Below are positions 62,501 through 64,000 of a stretch of 64,000 nucleotides of DNA, piece after piece. The translations under genes were made by a program, and so were the position numbers. A model generated the notes under the pieces. That model saw only the letters and a program-made list of their open reading frames with translations, was not told the DNA's origin and searched no databases. This DNA is from Gambelia wislizenii (Eukaryota; Chordata; Lepidosauria; Squamata; Crotaphytidae): the NCBI GenBank assembly GCA_030847615.1, contig JAUMIR010000002.1, forward strand, positions 201,855,809 to 201,919,808. Direction: 5' to 3'. Within the stretch, counting starts at the first letter, position 1; every line of letters begins with the position of its first letter.

Positions 62501-63786
62501 TAATAAGCAAAGCAGTTTGGGTCTCCTAACCTGATAATAGCATTGCCTCCTGTCAAGCCAAGTGACTTCAGACTTGTCTTCTCCAAAGCAGATTTCCCAG
62601 TTACCTGCAATACAGATGGCCCCATATACTCTGTTTATATACTCAACTTTTAGAAGGGGTACCAAGGACAAATACAGGATCTAACTCTTAGGTACTGTTC
62701 CTACTATACTTGTAAGCACCTCTATGTCTCTTAAATATCTTGCCATGAAATCAGGGAAGATCCATAGTTCAGGCTTAGAAGATGTGCTGTTATTTTTTTT
62801 TAAATGGCTCAGGTCCAGTTCTTGGTACCTCCTGTTATAGAATTCTCAGATAGCAGGGCTAAGAAAGACCTCAGCCCAAGGCATTGGAATGTTATTGCAA
62901 TATGTGGCCAGGAAACGCAATGCTTCACATGGTCAGGGTCTTCATGTATTCAAGTAGTATTTTAAGTATGCCTAACTTAGTAGTAGTAACTTAAACTTGC
63001 CTAATATTTGGTTATAGTTTCTAACCTGAAGGGAAAAAGAACAGAAGCTTCAACCCAGTAATCCACTTACAAGATGGCAGAATTGGGGCTCACCATCTTA
63101 TACTCTCCACCTAAGCCAGGGCTAAAACTGTGGAATTTGTGGCCCTCCGAATGTAGTTGGTCCATAGTTCCCATCATCTCTGCCACTGCTGCAATGAATA
63201 GGGCTGATGGGAGCTGCAGCCCAAACACATCTGCAGGTCTACATGTTCCCCAGCCCTGGCAAAACAAGTGATCTGTGCAAATCCCAGCAGGAAATATAAG
63301 GGAAGGTTGACATTTATTTGTGTGCAGGGGGAGGGGAGTGATTCTAAAATGCTGACATATAAAAGTATTAAACAAAAACAAAAATGCTGCAGAGATCAAA
63401 ACATGGAAAAAGCAAATATTTATTAAAATGAAACCACTGTTGTGACTCTTGCGCTTTAAAAGAACTTGAAGAAACAGACAAACAGGTCATTGAGAATGTT
63501 TTATGGGCTTAGAGCTGAGCGACCCATGATTATGTTCCAACAGAGTTTTTTTTTTCTTCCCCACACAAACACATCTAGCTTTGAAGAGACCAAAGCTCTT
63601 CCATTTCCCTTCTTTAGTGAGCCCAGAGAAGGAACACATTTTCCAGGCTGGAAAGCTGTGCAGGGTATATCTTGTTATTTTCAGTGGCAGATGAAGGGGG
63701 AGGCAGAGAACAGGGTTTGTTGACTTACCTCATCTCGCATGTAAATACAGACAGGGGAGAATTCACAGTGTTGCTCCACGTACTCC
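1184..63786 (-). CDS. ASPSCR1: ASPSCR1 (TUG / UBXD9), C-terminal three quarters, 12 exons
   Basis: Known role of the family: TUG is a UBX-domain protein that binds p97/VCP and, in fat and muscle cells, tethers GLUT4 storage vesicles until it is cleaved after insulin. Seen here: 12 exons on the minus strand, each with AG/GT borders and compatible phases, join to 1294 bases without a stop (430 complete codons, then TGA at 1186-1184). Order of parts: end of the ubiquitin-like region with SLGLTGG (exons 1-2 of the window), Pro/Ser/Lys-rich linker with FVPF and GGGQRLGG (exon 3), [18 protein letters not shown] helix (exon 4), KRLEEAPL helix (exon 5), UBX fold with [29 protein letters not shown] and [12 protein letters not shown] (exons 6-9), then the C-terminal tail ending [11 protein letters not shown]. 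The human protein has about 553 residues, so roughly 125 N-terminal residues lie beyond 64000. The gene name rests on my recognition of the protein; the exon chain is read directly. Confidence 0.96.
1198..1806 (-). other. ASPSCR1 intron k-l
   Basis: 609 bases with GTACCC donor and TTTCAG acceptor. No repeat recognised. Confidence 0.8.
1807..2000 (-). CDS. ASPSCR1: ASPSCR1 exon k, C-terminal tail
   Basis: 194 bases after TTTTCTCCCAG and before GTACCC. One base completes Arg, then 64 codons of Pro/Ser/Glu-rich tail beginning [14 protein letters not shown] and ending [11 protein letters not shown], with one base left over. The PKWLKLP peptide is the conserved C-terminal signature of TUG; the rest of the tail is poorly conserved. 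Confidence 0.95.
2215..3240 (+). mobile_element. L1-type LINE, 5'-truncated 3' end
   Basis: An open frame at 2264-2938 encodes the C-terminal part of an L1 ORF2 protein: a Trp-rich segment (WRWYLTP), then the Cys-rich [20 protein letters not shown] motif and the [10 protein letters not shown] segment seen in squamate L1s. It is followed by an A/T-rich 3' UTR ending near 3240. Reverse transcriptase and endonuclease are missing. I could not place a clear target duplication. It lies in the intron between exons j and k, opposite to ASPSCR1. Confidence 0.85.
3397..3466 (-). CDS. ASPSCR1: ASPSCR1 exon j
   Basis: 70 bases after GGTTTATAG (a weak pyrimidine tract) and before a good donor, GTAAGC. 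Two bases complete a codon with exon i (Asp), then [16 protein letters not shown] and ADILVA, leaving AG. This matches the YLEPGLLEHA...ADVLVAR segment after the UBX domain. It starts about 220 bases to the right of an L1 remnant. Confidence 0.93.
4255..4600 (+). mobile_element. L2-like LINE 3' coding fragment
   Basis: The plus strand encodes, with a few frame breaks, [16 protein letters not shown] and later APTLWNSLP followed by [15 protein letters not shown]. The PTLWNSLP block is the C-terminal signature of L2-like LINEs. It is too decayed for a family name. Confidence 0.65.
4724..4995. mobile_element. Tigger-like MITE, decayed
   Basis: Begins with TACAGGTCACCCCC and a CATATCTGCAG ... ATCTGCAGTTTCAGTTATCC block, the usual end of pogo/Tigger-derived elements in amniotes. 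The right part, AACTGCAGATATCAATGGG, is a weak inverted copy. The far end is not sharply defined. Confidence 0.5.
5280..5331 (-). CDS. ASPSCR1: ASPSCR1 exon i, last UBX strand
   Basis: 52 bases after CTTATTGCAG and before GTGAGT. Reads [17 protein letters not shown] plus one base. ANLFPAA directly follows TLFQ of exon h in the family. It lies 21 kb from exon h. Confidence 0.95.
5764..5990 (+). mobile_element. 5S rRNA-derived SINE (SINE3 type)
   Basis: The head at about 5769-5870 is clearly 5S-like: TGATCTTGGGAGCTAAGCAG, then GGTTAGTACTTGGATGAGAG and GATGCTGTAGGCT. The body and tail (CCAAGAAAACCCTATGAA, then GGAGTCACCATAAGCTGACA and GAAGGCACATGCAC) are shared with the tRNA-derived SINE at 23475. 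It is a retroposon, not a 5S gene: the 5S part diverges and is fused to the LINE-type tail. Confidence 0.85.
7285..7700 (+). mobile_element. CR1-like LINE, decayed reverse transcriptase fragment
   Basis: With frameshifts, the plus strand reads [14 protein letters not shown] (7418 region) and [18 protein letters not shown] (7595 region). These correspond to the F-x-KAFDxVPH and FADDT motifs of CR1-type reverse transcriptase. The catalytic motif is damaged (ANDAT for ADDT). Confidence 0.6.
10535..10700 (+). repeat. Interspersed repeat resembling a CR1/L3-type LINE 3' region
   Basis: Contains CTTTGCTGGATCAGACTGGG, GTCCAACCCATCCAATGC and GGCCAGATGCCTCT in the order seen in a common reptile/bird LINE-derived repeat. 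Clade uncertain. Confidence 0.35.
11645..11748. mobile_element. Tigger-like MITE end
   Basis: Ends in CCCAGTGAATGTGGAGGGCCGACTGTA, with the GTGGAGGG(C)C...CTGTA terminal motif also seen at 36740. The matching left terminus was not found, so this is a fragment. Confidence 0.45.
12130..12345 (-). mobile_element. tRNA-derived SINE with LINE-type tail (family 2)
   Basis: On the minus strand it starts CCTGGTGGTGCAGTGGTTAAA (A box), has a GTTTGATCCCAGAGG region (B box), then GTAAAATGAGTACC and GGGGGCAATTAGG. The same body occurs at 32540-32790 on the plus strand. Confidence 0.7.
14508..14540. repeat. (AC)n microsatellite
   Basis: Uninterrupted AC dinucleotide run of about 33 bases. Confidence 0.95.
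15680..16625 (+). mobile_element. L1-type LINE, 5'-truncated, with target duplication
   Basis: An open frame at 15706-16104 encodes the ORF2 C-terminus with [18 protein letters not shown] and [17 protein letters not shown], then a purine-rich 3' UTR. It is flanked by AAAAATCGTTCTGCA (15665-15679) and AAAAATCATTCTGCA (16626-16640), a 15-base duplication with one mismatch, marking a target-primed insertion. Confidence 0.85.
17330..17425. mobile_element. Palindromic hAT-type MITE
   Basis: AAAGTTACTTTTTGGACTAT, CAACTCCCAAAATCC, then GGGGAATTCTGGGATTTATA form an imperfect hairpin typical of small hAT-derived MITEs in sauropsids. Confidence 0.5.
20176..20268. mobile_element. Palindromic hAT-type MITE
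   Basis: Arms ACTCAGAATCCTCCCCAGCC and GGCTAGGGGATTCTGGGAT are inverted copies around a short centre. Same type as the element at 17330. Confidence 0.6.
23475..23712 (+). mobile_element. tRNA-derived SINE, full length
   Basis: The head has a Pol III A box (GTGGTGTAATGATTTGAGCA) and B box (GGTTCAAATCC). The body includes GGGTGATCTTGGGCAAGTTA and CTCTGAGCCTCAGAGG, and the tail CCAAGAAAACCCCAT ... ACTTGAAGGCACACAACAAC. The tail is shared with the 5S-derived SINE at 5764 and with the minus-strand copy at 56710. Confidence 0.85.
24399..24432. repeat. (GTTT)n microsatellite
   Basis: GTTT tetranucleotide run within a T-rich stretch. Confidence 0.9.
26443..26495 (-). CDS. ASPSCR1: ASPSCR1 exon h, UBX ITPP strand
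   Basis: 53 bases after TTTTGCTTTAG and before GTAATG. Two bases complete Phe, then [17 protein letters not shown] ends at phase 0. The ITPP motif follows SFYLF exactly as in the family. It is separated from exon g by a 200-base intron. Confidence 0.95.
26496..26695 (-). other. ASPSCR1 intron g-h
   Basis: 200 bases, no repeat seen; the smallest intron in the window. Confidence 0.9.
26696..26758 (-). CDS. ASPSCR1: ASPSCR1 exon g, UBX helix
   Basis: 63 bases after TTGTTGACAG and before GTAAGT. Two bases complete Val, then [20 protein letters not shown] and one base. It matches the helix of the UBX domain in TUG. No ATG-started open frame covers it, so it is found only by homology and splice signals. 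Confidence 0.95.
26933..27560 (-). mobile_element. L1-type LINE, 5'-truncated, perfect target duplication
   Basis: An open frame at 27511-27047 encodes the ORF2 C-terminus ([40 protein letters not shown]), followed by a 3' tail of A/T. Both flanks carry GGTCAGCACCTTTT (26919-26932 and 27561-27574), a perfect 14-base duplication, so this copy is fairly recent. It lies in the same orientation as ASPSCR1. Confidence 0.9.
28155..28533 (+). mobile_element. Tigger/pogo transposase remnant
   Basis: The plus strand at 28159-28300 encodes [20 protein letters not shown] followed by [18 protein letters not shown]. This is the N-terminal CENP-B-type helix-turn-helix of a Tigger transposase. The catalytic DDE domain is missing. 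A likely terminus, GAGGTATACCTGTA, lies at 28520-28533. Confidence 0.65.
28575..28800 (-). mobile_element. RTE-type LINE, 3' end
   Basis: On the minus strand: [20 protein letters not shown] then, after gaps, [18 protein letters not shown], the C-terminus of RTE-like reverse transcriptases. The following 3' sequence GGATCACCATAAGTCAATGC resembles the SINE tails in this window. Confidence 0.6.
29602..29668 (-). CDS. ASPSCR1: ASPSCR1 exon f, first strands of the UBX domain
   Basis: 67 bases after TTTATCTAG and before GTAAGA. Reads [22 protein letters not shown] plus one base. The FPDRY loop and the QGFF turn are the start of the UBX beta-grasp fold, which contacts p97/VCP in this family. Confidence 0.96.
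29669..30445 (-). other. ASPSCR1 intron e-f
   Basis: 777 bases, no repeat recognised apart from a short CT-rich run near 29945. Confidence 0.8.
30446..30527 (-). CDS. ASPSCR1: ASPSCR1 exon e
   Basis: 82 bases after TTTTCCTAG and before GTAAAC. One base completes Arg, then 27 codons read [15 protein letters not shown] and [12 protein letters not shown], ending at phase 0. This is the helical segment entering the UBX domain. The join with exon d restores [11 protein letters not shown], which confirms that the two belong together across the 24.6-kb intron. Confidence 0.96.
31045..31165 (-). mobile_element. SINE tail fragment
   Basis: GTGCCTGCCTTCAGGTCACC, GACTTATGACAACCC and CTCAGAGGTGGTCTGCTAAT, in the order expected for the shared SINE tail read on the minus strand. 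The head is absent. Confidence 0.6.
31314..31388 (+). mobile_element. CR1 LINE 3' end, short
   Basis: GGTTGGACTTGATGGCC, CCCCTTCCAGCTC and TATGATTCTAT, the terminal segment and ATTCTATG-type end of CR1. Confidence 0.75.
32540..32790 (+). mobile_element. tRNA-derived SINE (family 2), lacking the head
   Basis: GGGCTCCAAGGTTCACTCAG, GTAAAATGAGTACCCAGC, GGGGGCAATTAG and a tail ending GGGGTATAAATAAATAAA. Same family as 12130-12345. It ends in an (AAAT)n run at 32764-32790 and lies inside DIRS C. Confidence 0.75.
32942..33378. mobile_element. Tigger-like MITE in DIRS C
   Basis: Starts TACAGTAGCCAACCCC and ends GGAGGGGGGCTACTGTA, with TA at both ends (TA target duplication of pogo/mariner elements). 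The subterminal GATAAGG...CCGCAG...GAAACCGCAG motifs are typical of Tigger-derived MITEs. Confidence 0.75.
33514..33728. mobile_element. Tigger-like MITE interrupting the DIRS C recombinase
   Basis: Starts TACAGTGGGCCTTCAGTATT and ends GATACAGAGGGCCAACTGTA, terminal inverted repeats with TA ends. It sits directly after the recombinase fragment at 33761. Confidence 0.75.
33761..34081 (-). pseudogene. DIRS C tyrosine recombinase fragment
   Basis: The minus-strand frame reads [20 protein letters not shown], then [15 protein letters not shown]. In intact DIRS recombinases the equivalent block is PWDLNxVLNxLxKPPFEPL ... FLVAITSARRVSEL, where the Arg of ARR is the first catalytic arginine. The rest of the catalytic domain is lost to decay and the MITE at 33514. 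Confidence 0.65.
35714..35983 (-). pseudogene. DIRS C reverse transcriptase, N-terminal fragment
   Basis: The minus-strand frame contains [20 protein letters not shown], the segment preceding the fingers of DIRS reverse transcriptase. No YLDD motif remains. Confidence 0.5.
36004..36740. mobile_element. GC-rich Tigger-like MITE with internal degenerate tandem repeats
   Basis: Terminal inverted repeats: TACAGTTGCCCCTCAACATT at the left and, at the right, AATGTGGAGGGACTACTGTA, with TA ends. The 700-base interior is very GC-rich and made of repeated blocks around TTTGGGAAGGGCCAGGGG and GGTGGC, alternately in both orientations. The open frames across it on both strands are by-products of this composition. 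Confidence 0.75.
38401..38757 (-). pseudogene. DIRS B tyrosine recombinase
   Basis: The minus-strand frame reads [29 protein letters not shown] and [11 protein letters not shown], matching the start and the first catalytic arginine block of DIRS recombinases. The catalytic ARR is replaced by WRV in this frame. The C-terminal catalytic residues are not seen. Confidence 0.7.
39034..39408. mobile_element. hAT (Charlie)-like MITE in DIRS B
   Basis: Starts CAATGGTTCTTAACCTGTGG and ends AAAAGGTTAAAAGCCACTG, the CAGTGGTTCTCAACCT-type inverted ends of hAT elements. The flanks GTCTAGTC (39026-39033) and GTCTAGGT (39409-39416) fit an 8-base target duplication with two mismatches. Contains a short GTT run. 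Confidence 0.8.
39572..39619. repeat. 48-base direct duplicate, copy 1
   Basis: ACTTTCCAAAGTTCACAATG followed by AGGCCCAATGAGTCCAAGAG and ACAAAGAG is identical to 40483-40530 apart from the edges. In this copy the upstream GTGA completes an inverted repeat (GTGAACTTT/AAAGTTCAC). Confidence 0.85.
39620..40480 (-). pseudogene. DIRS B RNase H region
   Basis: The minus-strand frames contain [20 protein letters not shown] (after YILLGLMA) and later [11 protein letters not shown], blocks of the connection and RNase H domains of DIRS elements. Several frameshifts. A copied 48-base segment is inserted at its end (see repeat at 39572). Confidence 0.65.
40483..40530. repeat. 48-base direct duplicate, copy 2 (in its native place)
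   Basis: On the minus strand it encodes [14 protein letters not shown], the segment that follows the YLDD loop in DIRS reverse transcriptase, so this copy is the original. Confidence 0.85.
40533..40920 (-). pseudogene. DIRS B reverse transcriptase
   Basis: The minus-strand frames give [32 protein letters not shown] and [16 protein letters not shown], then [13 protein letters not shown] where YLDDLLLVAHS is expected. The catalytic YLDD is therefore lost. Its N-terminal part continues beyond the LINE-like insertion at 41030-42286 ([12 protein letters not shown] just left of the insertion). Confidence 0.75.
41030..42286 (+). mobile_element. LINE-like insertion of uncertain clade, 15-base target duplication
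   Basis: Bounded by CCTAATAGGAGAGTT at 41015-41029 and 42287-42301, a perfect 15-base duplication, so it inserted as one unit. A plus-strand frame at 41258-41644 encodes [20 protein letters not shown], then [10 protein letters not shown] and [15 protein letters not shown], a Cys/His cluster (C-x4-C ... H-x4-C) like the zinc-knuckle after the reverse transcriptase in several non-LTR clades. Further frames (41678-41962) continue the C-terminus. It ends without a poly(A), in CCAATAAAAAATTCCTAATC. The reverse transcriptase itself is missing through 5' truncation. Confidence 0.65.
42450..43912 (-). pseudogene. DIRS B gag-like ORF, 3' part
   Basis: Minus strand at 42875-42618: [20 protein letters not shown], then [15 protein letters not shown]. 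The WL-x-SSGF ... IEDLPFD block is the C-terminal signature of one branch of DIRS Gag-like proteins. The 5' part is displaced to 52300-53000 by DIRS A. Frames are broken. Confidence 0.65.
44173..44262. repeat. DIRS A internal complementary region
   Basis: The first half, GGATTTCCTCCCCACTCTGC to CCAATGTTCCG, is the inverse of the left end 43953-44008. The second half, TTCTCCAGCAGAGTGGGGAG to CCTTAAGGCTG, is the inverse of the right end 52221-52258. This bridging copy is used by DIRS elements to complete their ends during replication. Confidence 0.85.
44520..45210 (-). pseudogene. DIRS A tyrosine recombinase, 3' part
   Basis: Minus-strand frames read [70 protein letters not shown] and [19 protein letters not shown]. 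The ARRVSE block holds the first catalytic Arg of the tyrosine recombinase. The remainder (44822-44520) has an unspliced frame with stops. The N-terminal part lies beyond the CR1 insertion at 48339-48420 ([12 protein letters not shown]). Confidence 0.8.
45211..45238. repeat. (AAAC)n microsatellite
   Basis: Seven AAAC units between DIRS A sequence and the minisatellite. Confidence 0.9.
45241..45732. repeat. 62-63 bp minisatellite, 8 copies
   Basis: CTTGGGAGAGTGTGCTTGTT and GCTGAGGGGATGGAG recur at 45241, 45304, 45366, 45429, 45492, 45555, 45617 and 45680. Units differ by a few bases. It lies at the 5' edge of the CR1. The minus-strand frames with the repeated peptide [11 protein letters not shown] follow from the near-63-base period. 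Confidence 0.95.
45728..46384 (+). pseudogene. CR1 ORF2, endonuclease part
   Basis: A frame of 218 codons covers the C-terminal two thirds of the apurinic-type endonuclease: [23 protein letters not shown] (the GDFN catalytic loop), [10 protein letters not shown] and [10 protein letters not shown] (catalytic SDH). It leaves frame near 46280; the next frame (46278-46580) continues the linker. Confidence 0.9.
46602..48153 (+). pseudogene. CR1 ORF2, reverse transcriptase part
   Basis: Consecutive frames 46602-46904, 46891-47316, an unstarted frame to 47480 and 47701-48153 give the fingers ([12 protein letters not shown]), palm ([19 protein letters not shown]) and thumb/C-terminus ([40 protein letters not shown]). 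The catalytic Asp pair at 47464-47469 is intact, but stops after FADDTK and TWLNETT break the protein. Confidence 0.92.
48970..49300 (-). pseudogene. DIRS A RNase H
   Basis: Two minus-strand frames, [16 protein letters not shown] (49265 region) and [18 protein letters not shown] then [10 protein letters not shown], carry the [10 protein letters not shown] catalytic block and the second Glu (WLELxA) and Asp (TDS) of RNase H. A frameshift separates them. Confidence 0.8.
49527..50191 (-). pseudogene. DIRS A reverse transcriptase
   Basis: The minus strand reads [33 protein letters not shown], a stop, then [20 protein letters not shown], a further stop or two, [17 protein letters not shown] and [14 protein letters not shown] (49752-49741) is the intact catalytic motif. 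The fingers and palm match the DIRS type ([13 protein letters not shown]). Confidence 0.85.
50739..51974 (-). pseudogene. DIRS A gag-like ORF
   Basis: Starts near 51974 ([14 protein letters not shown]), continues in frame 51794-51405 ([20 protein letters not shown]) and then 51305-50739 ([59 protein letters not shown]). The Pro-rich start and Ala-rich helical C-terminus are typical of DIRS ORF1. Its sequence differs from the gag of element B, so A and B belong to different families. Confidence 0.7.
53039..53346 (+). mobile_element. CR1 LINE 3' end in DIRS B
   Basis: GATGTGCCTGAGGGGTGACA, TTCCACCTAAACATTAGGAA and GGGCTGGACTAGATCGCC, ending CCAACTCTACAATTC. This is the last 300 bases of CR1, similar to the end of the element at 45211-48338. 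Confidence 0.85.
53821..55155 (-). other. Intron flank between DIRS B and exon d
   Basis: 1.3 kb of intron with no repeat or exon recognised. Confidence 0.7.
55156..55295 (-). CDS. ASPSCR1: ASPSCR1 exon d, start of the UBX-proximal helix
   Basis: 140 bases after TCTCTTGCAG and before GTAGGT. Reads [13 protein letters not shown], a less conserved stretch, then [20 protein letters not shown] and QNE, leaving AG for the next codon. VCHPDL and [12 protein letters not shown] are diagnostic of TUG. It is separated from the next exon by the 24.6-kb intron packed with retrotransposons. Confidence 0.95.
55296..61265 (-). other. ASPSCR1 intron c-d, 6 kb
   Basis: A/T-rich between 55600 and 56470. Holds one full SINE (56705-56925). 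No exon recognised, so the Lys/Glu end of exon c joins exon d directly in my model. Confidence 0.75.
56705..56925 (-). mobile_element. tRNA-derived SINE, full length, minus strand
   Basis: Read on the minus strand: head with GTGATGGACGTGGACTCTGG, B-box-like GGTTCAAGTCCCTGCTC, body CACTGAAACCTACTAGGTGA, and the tail ending GAAGTCAAGGCACATAACAA. Same family as 23475-23712. Confidence 0.8.
61266..61692 (-). CDS. ASPSCR1: ASPSCR1 exon c, large linker exon
   Basis: 427 bases after the acceptor CTTTTTTAG. The first base completes Arg, and the next codons give VVTKK, matching the strand that follows the diglycine in TUG. The rest is a low-complexity linker with the family signatures FVPF (about codon 83 of the exon) and GGGQRLGGG, then [14 protein letters not shown] and a Lys/Glu run. 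I end the exon at GAG before GTAGAG (61265). A second in-frame donor, GTTTGG at 61259, would add Val-Glu. The Glu/Arg-rich stretch that follows in mammals looks shorter here. Confidence 0.92.
61693..62530 (-). other. ASPSCR1 intron b-c
   Basis: 838 bases, no repeat recognised. A long frame at 62098-61757 preceded by TTGCAG looks exon-like but is not needed: exons b and c join in phase and in homology without it. Confidence 0.8.
62531..62604 (-). CDS. ASPSCR1: ASPSCR1 exon b, with the LTGG diglycine
   Basis: 74 bases after TATTGCAG; the donor is GTTAGG. It encodes [12 protein letters not shown] followed by [12 protein letters not shown], with two bases (AG) left over that join G of the next exon to give Arg. 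The LTGG at 62556-62545 lies where the human protein is reported to be cut after a diglycine (about residues 164-165); this correspondence is inferred from length counting. Confidence 0.93.
62605..63728 (-). other. ASPSCR1 intron a-b
   Basis: 1.1 kb with one hairpin MITE (63120-63262). Confidence 0.85.
63120..63262. mobile_element. Hairpin hAT-type MITE
   Basis: Arms GTGGCCCTCCGAATGTAGTT...CATAGTTCCCATCATC and GATGGGAGCTGCAGCCCAAA...TGTTCCCCAGCCCTGG are inverted copies; this is a common sauropsid hAT-type hairpin repeat. Confidence 0.65.
63729..63786 (-). CDS. ASPSCR1: ASPSCR1 exon a (first exon in window)
   Basis: 58 bases after a pyrimidine-rich tract ending TTTGCAG and before a consensus donor GTAAGT. 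One base completes a codon from the preceding exon outside the window, then 19 codons read [19 protein letters not shown] and stop at phase 0. This is the end of the N-terminal ubiquitin-like region of TUG. Confidence 0.9.
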
Positions 63787-64000
63787 CTGCAAAGGAAGGG
63801 AAAAGCAAGCATGCCCTGTTAAAAGAGAATCCTGTGCTGACCTCAGATCCATTGAAAATAGCTTGACCCAAATCCTATATTCCTTTATACACATACAAAT
63901 ATAGCTATGTGTGATTTCCCAAGCCTAGCCCAACCAAATAGTCCATCAAAGTAGGTATTCCAAGCTCAACCTACATCTATCAACATTAAGATTTGAAAGA
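63787..64000 (-). other. ASPSCR1 intron upstream of exon a
   Basis: 214 bases of intron running off the window; pyrimidine tract before exon a only. Confidence 0.8.

Overview
The window is vertebrate nuclear DNA, most likely from a squamate reptile, probably a lizard. The basis is the repeat mix: tRNA- and 5S rRNA-derived SINEs sharing one tail, young L1-type, CR1 and RTE-type LINEs, DIRS tyrosine-recombinase retrotransposons, and hAT and Tigger-like MITEs. The only host gene I can support is ASPSCR1 (TUG/UBXD9), on the minus strand.

ASPSCR1 fills almost the whole window. Twelve consecutive exons can be placed by splice signals, phase and protein similarity: 63786-63729, 62604-62531, 61692-61266, 55295-55156, 30527-30446, 29668-29602, 26758-26696, 26495-26443, 5331-5280, 3466-3397, 2000-1807 and 1197-1184 (stop at 1186-1184). 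They join without a frameshift into 1294 bases, or 430 complete codons plus the stop. This covers the end of the N-terminal ubiquitin-like part, the linker, the UBX domain and the C-terminal PKWLKLP tail. The first ~125 residues and the promoter lie to the right of the window.

Reading left to right: 1-1183 is 3' UTR and downstream flank. 1184-5331 holds the last four exons, with an L1 fragment at 2215-3240. 5332-26442 is a 21-kb intron with scattered SINE, L2, CR1-like, L1 and MITE pieces. 26443-30527 holds four exons and a second L1. 30528-55155 is a 24.6-kb intron, nearly all of it retrotransposon. 55156-64000 holds the remaining four exons and quiet introns.

The most striking structure is in the 24.6-kb intron. 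Two DIRS elements lie side by side (31816-37270 and 37518-53820). A third DIRS (43953-52258) sits inside the gag region of the second, and a 3.1-kb CR1 LINE (45211-48338) sits inside the recombinase gene of the third. A further LINE-like element of uncertain clade (41030-42286), flanked by a 15-bp target duplication, interrupts the reverse transcriptase of the second DIRS. All three DIRS copies keep the family's inverted terminal repeats and the internal complementary region beside the left repeat. Removing the DIRS blocks would leave an intron of about 2.9 kb. I see no sign of a new defence system or other novel gene cluster.
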